Shown here: piece after piece, positions 15,459-17,695 of the stretch
Numbering within the stretch: the stretch's first letter is position 1
Layout of the letters: each line of letters opens with the position of its first letter
Made by a program: the position numbers and the translations under genes
Assembly: GCA_045562575.1 (NCBI GenBank)
Contig: JBJKVQ010000041.1
Span: forward strand, 1 to 17,695
Length of the DNA stretch: 17,695 bases
Direction of reading: 5' to 3'
DNA from: UBA6952 sp045562575
Lineage (GTDB): Bacteria; Chloroflexota; Dehalococcoidia; Lucifugimonadales; UBA6952
Notes under the pieces: generated by a model
What the model was told of the DNA's origin: nothing
What the model saw: only the letters and a program-made list of their open reading frames with translations
Databases searched by the model: none

Positions 15459-16329
15459 ATAATTTGTATCCTAACCTATTAGAAATCAAAACTGATTTTA
15501 ATAAAAGTACCGCTTTATCTATGCGTGTTAATTTGGGTCGACCTAAAAAAACATTGTACTTCCTTTTCTTAATCTTTTCCAAAATTCCTAAACCCCCAAG
15601 ATTAAACATAGCAATTTCTATTTTTGAATTTCCTGATATATGGTCTAGTAATTTTATACCTTTTGAAAAATATTCTAATGTTCTATTAATTTGAAATTCC
15701 ATCATATTAACAAAGTTTTGATTATATTCACGACTCCATAATTGCTTTTCATTATATTCGAAATATTCCATATCTTCGAAGGGAAGATATATACGATCCC
15801 TCAGTATGTAATCTTCTTCAACATCCTGCCAAAAGTTTGCCAATTGCAATCCTGTACAAGTTAAATTAGAAAGTTCAATACATTTGTCCTCAGTAAAACC
15901 TAGTAGATATAATACGAGCTGACCAACTGGATTAGCCGATTTTTCACAATAAATTAAAAGATCAGAAAATGTATTATATCGGTTTATATTTTGATCCATT
16001 CGGTTAGCTTCTATCAAATCTAAAAATGGTTGTATTGGGATACTAAATTCACATATGGTTTTATAAAGAGCATGGAAAAGTAATGAATCTGGCTTGCCTT
16101 GATAACATGAATTTAATTGTTCTTCAGCGTAATTAAGATAATTATTTGAATCTCCAGAAAATTCATCTCCCAAATCATCGATCATACGGCAATATGCATA
16201 AATTGAATGAAAATGTTTTATTGTTTTTCTAGGCAAAAATAATGTTCCAATAAAAAAATTTTCATAATTACTTTTCACTAAAGATTCACAATATTGAAAA
16301 GCCAAATCTTCTAATTGATAACTTTTCAA
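15439..16329 (-). CDS. hpnC: Hydroxysqualene synthase
   Basis: This 296-residue paralogue of HpnD converts presqualene diphosphate to hydroxysqualene in the HpnCDE pathway. It carries NYENFFIGTLFLPR, IYAYCRMIDDLGDE (Asp51, Asp52, Asp55), EANRMDQNINRY, and LQLANFWQDVEEDY followed by RDRIYLP (Asp169, Asp173). The ENF start and the NFWQDV motif are HpnC marks. The start is probably TTG at 16329, 20 bases after the polyprenyl synthase stop. Its ribosome binding site is unclear: ACGGTG is close, while AGGTG lies about 14 bases away. Non-standard codons just upstream (ATT, ATA) cannot be fully excluded as the start. Confidence 0.9.
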   Translation of the reverse strand: MKSYQLEDLAFQYCESLVKSNYENFFIGTLFLPRKTIKHFHSIYAYCRMIDDLGDEFSGDSNNYLNYAEEQLNSCYQGKPDSLLFHALYKTICEFSIPIQPFLDLIEANRMDQNINRYNTFSDLLIYCEKSANPVGQLVLYLLGFTEDKCIELSNLTCTGLQLANFWQDVEEDYILRDRIYLPFEDMEYFEYNEKQLWSREYNQNFVNMMEFQINRTLEYFSKGIKLLDHISGNSKIEIAMFNLGGLGILEKIKKRKYNVFLGRPKLTRIDKAVLLLKSVLISNRLGYKLFGHIRH

Positions 16330-16349
16330 AATGACACCGTCTACACCTA

Positions 16350-17414
16350 TTATGATAATCTATAAGCTAAGTAATTTGTTAATTGACATAATTGACTATA
16401 GCCCCATTTTGTTAATGAATCTTTGACGCTATTAATACAATCCAAGGCTAATTCAGAATGATATTCAATCATAGATTGGGATTTTTCAAAAACTTTAAAA
16501 TCACTCATTATTGAAATAATTTTCTCCATTTCAAAATCAGAAATCTCAGATGAAAACATTAAACTATACAATTCTTTATTTTTTGCTTCATTTGCAATAT
16601 CTAGAGCTAATAAAATTGGATATGTTTTTTTCTTACGTAAAATATCACTCCCAACTGGCTTACCTGTGATTTTTGTATCTCCCCAAATACCTAAAGCATC
16701 GTCACGGATTTGAAATGCTCTACCTAAATGTATTCCAAAATCTCTAAATTTTGTGGTTATGTATTGATCATTTAATGAATGTAATGCACCAAGTTCAGAA
16801 GAACATCTAATCAAGGCACCGGTTTTCTTAGAAATCATTGATAAATATTCATCACTTGTAACATTTAATCGATTTTCAAATTGTACATCCATAAATTGAC
16901 CTTCAATCATTTCCATTGAAGCTTGAGATAAAAGTTCCGCTGCTCTTAACATAATAGATGAATCAAAATCAATATCTGATTGAACAAAATCAGCAAGGGA
17001 GCGCATTGTATTGCCTATCCATAATGCTCTTGGCTCTCCCCATAATGTCCAAACAGTTTTTTTATGTCTACGTTCAGTATCCCTATCTTGAATATCGTCA
17101 TGAATTAAAGAAAAATTATGAATTAATTCAATCGCAAGTGCTGAATTGTAAACAGGTAGATAATTATTAGTTAAAGATTCACATACGAGTAAACTTAAAG
17201 TAGGCCTCAAAGACTTACCAGCTAATCGTTTCTCTAATAAATTACCATTTTCATCATTAAAGCCTAGATGATAACCCATTGTTGTATTTAATTCATTAGT
17301 AAATGAATCCAAACAATCATATAATCCTTCATCTATTACTAATCTAAATTTATTAAAGCATTCAGGAGGATTAGAGAGAATATTATCAAAATTATTAAGA
17401 GATTCTATATTCAT
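16350..17414 (-). CDS. Short-chain polyprenyl diphosphate synthase (FPP/GGPP type)
   Basis: This 354-residue trans-isoprenyl diphosphate synthase adds isopentenyl units to allylic diphosphates. The first Asp-rich motif is LIHDDIQD (Asp106, Asp107, Asp110), followed by RDTERRHKKTVW. The second is IRDDALGIWGD (Asp238, Asp239, Asp246), followed by GKPVGSDILRKKKTYPIL. KSLRPTLSLLVCE binds the diphosphate. As first gene of the hpnCDE operon it should supply farnesyl diphosphate. However, a phenylalanine five residues before the first motif (Phe101) with Ser at -4 is a pattern I associate with archaeal-type C20 synthases, so the product could be GGPP. AAGGT lies about ten bases before the ATG. No convincing promoter was found in the 17415-17490 gap. 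Length is a little above the usual 300-330. Confidence 0.9.
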   Translation of the reverse strand: MNIESLNNFDNILSNPPECFNKFRLVIDEGLYDCLDSFTNELNTTMGYHLGFNDENGNLLEKRLAGKSLRPTLSLLVCESLTNNYLPVYNSALAIELIHNFSLIHDDIQDRDTERRHKKTVWTLWGEPRALWIGNTMRSLADFVQSDIDFDSSIMLRAAELLSQASMEMIEGQFMDVQFENRLNVTSDEYLSMISKKTGALIRCSSELGALHSLNDQYITTKFRDFGIHLGRAFQIRDDALGIWGDTKITGKPVGSDILRKKKTYPILLALDIANEAKNKELYSLMFSSEISDFEMEKIISIMSDFKVFEKSQSMIEYHSELALDCINSVKDSLTKWGYSQLCQLTNYLAYRLS

Positions 17415-17492
17415 AATTTTTAATACCTTATATGTTGTAAATCAGTGTAGCATTTAATAGTTTAAGAATATATCTATTTATATCACCTATAC

Positions 17493-17521
17493 TTGACAGT
17501 GACATCGTAGAAGTTTACATT
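17493..17521 (+). promoter_or_regulatory. Candidate promoter of the right-edge gene
   Basis: A perfect TTGACA at 17493-17498 is followed after 17 bases by TACATT at 17516-17521 (4 of 6). Transcription would start near 17528, at the foot of the leader hairpin, leaving a leader of about 48 bases before the ATG at 17576. Confidence 0.5.
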
Positions 17522-17526
17522 TAATT

Positions 17527-17567
17527 AAAGGTTTTGTTAACATTTTCAGAACCTTTTAATCGAAAGG
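17527..17567 (+). promoter_or_regulatory. Leader with two mutually exclusive hairpins over the ribosome binding site
   Basis: Stem 1 pairs 17527-17536 (AAAGGTTTTG) with 17547-17556 (CAGAACCTTT): ten pairs including one G-U, around a ten-base loop. Three more A-T pairs are possible past a bulged T. Stem 2 pairs CCTTT at 17552-17556 with AAAGG at 17563-17567 around a six-base loop, and would mask the Shine-Dalgarno of the next gene. The CCTTT segment is shared, so only one stem can form. Regulatory use is inferred. Confidence 0.35.
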
Positions 17568-17575
17568 ACGGATTT

Positions 17576-17695
17576 ATGGAAACATTAATTGCCGTCTTCT
17601 CGGCTTTAGTAATTGGAATAGCTTTAGCAGCAACGGTTCAATTCATTTTGGGTCGTAGAGGTGTAACGCAAGCTCGTTTAAACGCAATTGGTGTT
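17576..17695 (+). CDS. N-terminus of a membrane-anchored protein, possibly ribonuclease Y (cut by window end)
   Basis: Only 40 codons are visible. The ATG is preceded by AAAGGA (17563-17568) at good spacing. The protein starts with one hydrophobic segment, IAVFSALVIGIALAATV (about residues 5-21), then a basic stretch with LGRRG and ARLNAIGV. A single N-terminal membrane anchor followed by a charged, helix-prone region fits RNase Y, a membrane-bound endoribonuclease of many bacteria. Too little is present to see the KH or HD domains, so this is a guess. Other single-anchor proteins remain possible. Confidence 0.4.
   Translation, partial: METLIAVFSALVIGIALAATVQFILGRRGVTQARLNAIGV

Noticed and set aside
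14565..16329. Two phytoene synthases of a carotenoid pathway
   Set aside because: The ENF and NFWQDV motifs of the first, the NILRD motif of the second, and the DNGQHLLMG motif of the adjoining oxidase fit HpnC, HpnD and HpnE better.
17415..17490. Promoter for the prenyl synthase/hpn operon on the minus strand
   Set aside because: A TACACT-like -10 can be found but has no acceptable -35 at 16-18 bases, so no promoter is claimed.

Overview
This is a compact, AT-rich bacterial chromosome segment (by eye about one third G+C) made almost entirely of housekeeping genes. No gap exceeds 300 bases, and there are no insertion sequences, CRISPR arrays or phage genes. A zinc-ribbon L28, a FakA (DAK2)/DegV pair, an HpnC-HpnD-HpnE squalene route, a variant Lgt and a possible RNase Y start together suggest a low-GC member of the Chloroflexota (Dehalococcoidia/SAR202-like). 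That placement is an inference from family knowledge; no phylogeny was run.

Layout. Plus strand 1-3623: the 3' part of argG, then argH, rpe (overlapping argH by 20 bases) and a CcdA/DsbD-type membrane protein. The small gene rpmB lies opposite and stops 4 bases from the ccdA stop. A short divergent promoter region (3823-3910) then leads into a plus-strand run: fakA, a degV/fakB gene and folE. The last codons of folE lie inside the 3' end of a convergent tRNA-His. Next are fabF (good promoter and Shine-Dalgarno) and recJ on the plus strand, meeting lgt tail to tail with an 8-base overlap. Divergent from lgt is a xerC-type recombinase, followed by a 91-residue tail-anchored protein of unknown function that has its own near-consensus promoter.

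The minus-strand block 12482-17414 reads, in transcription order, polyprenyl synthase, hpnC, hpnD, hpnE and a short-chain dehydrogenase-like gene. The first four would make a prenyl diphosphate and convert two molecules head to head into squalene (via presqualene diphosphate and hydroxysqualene). The fifth looks like a degenerate, possibly non-catalytic SDR. No cyclase is present, so the end product (hopanoid, sterol-like or carotenoid) is not decided here. At the right edge, divergent from this block, the first 40 codons of a membrane-anchored protein (possibly RNase Y) follow a promoter and a leader that can fold in two mutually exclusive ways.

Most genes are unremarkable members of known families. 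The items most worth a second look are the folE/tRNA-His overlap, the dual-fold leader at the right edge, the degenerate SDR in the squalene operon, the unusual Lgt active-site residues and loop insertion, and the uncharacterised tail-anchored protein.
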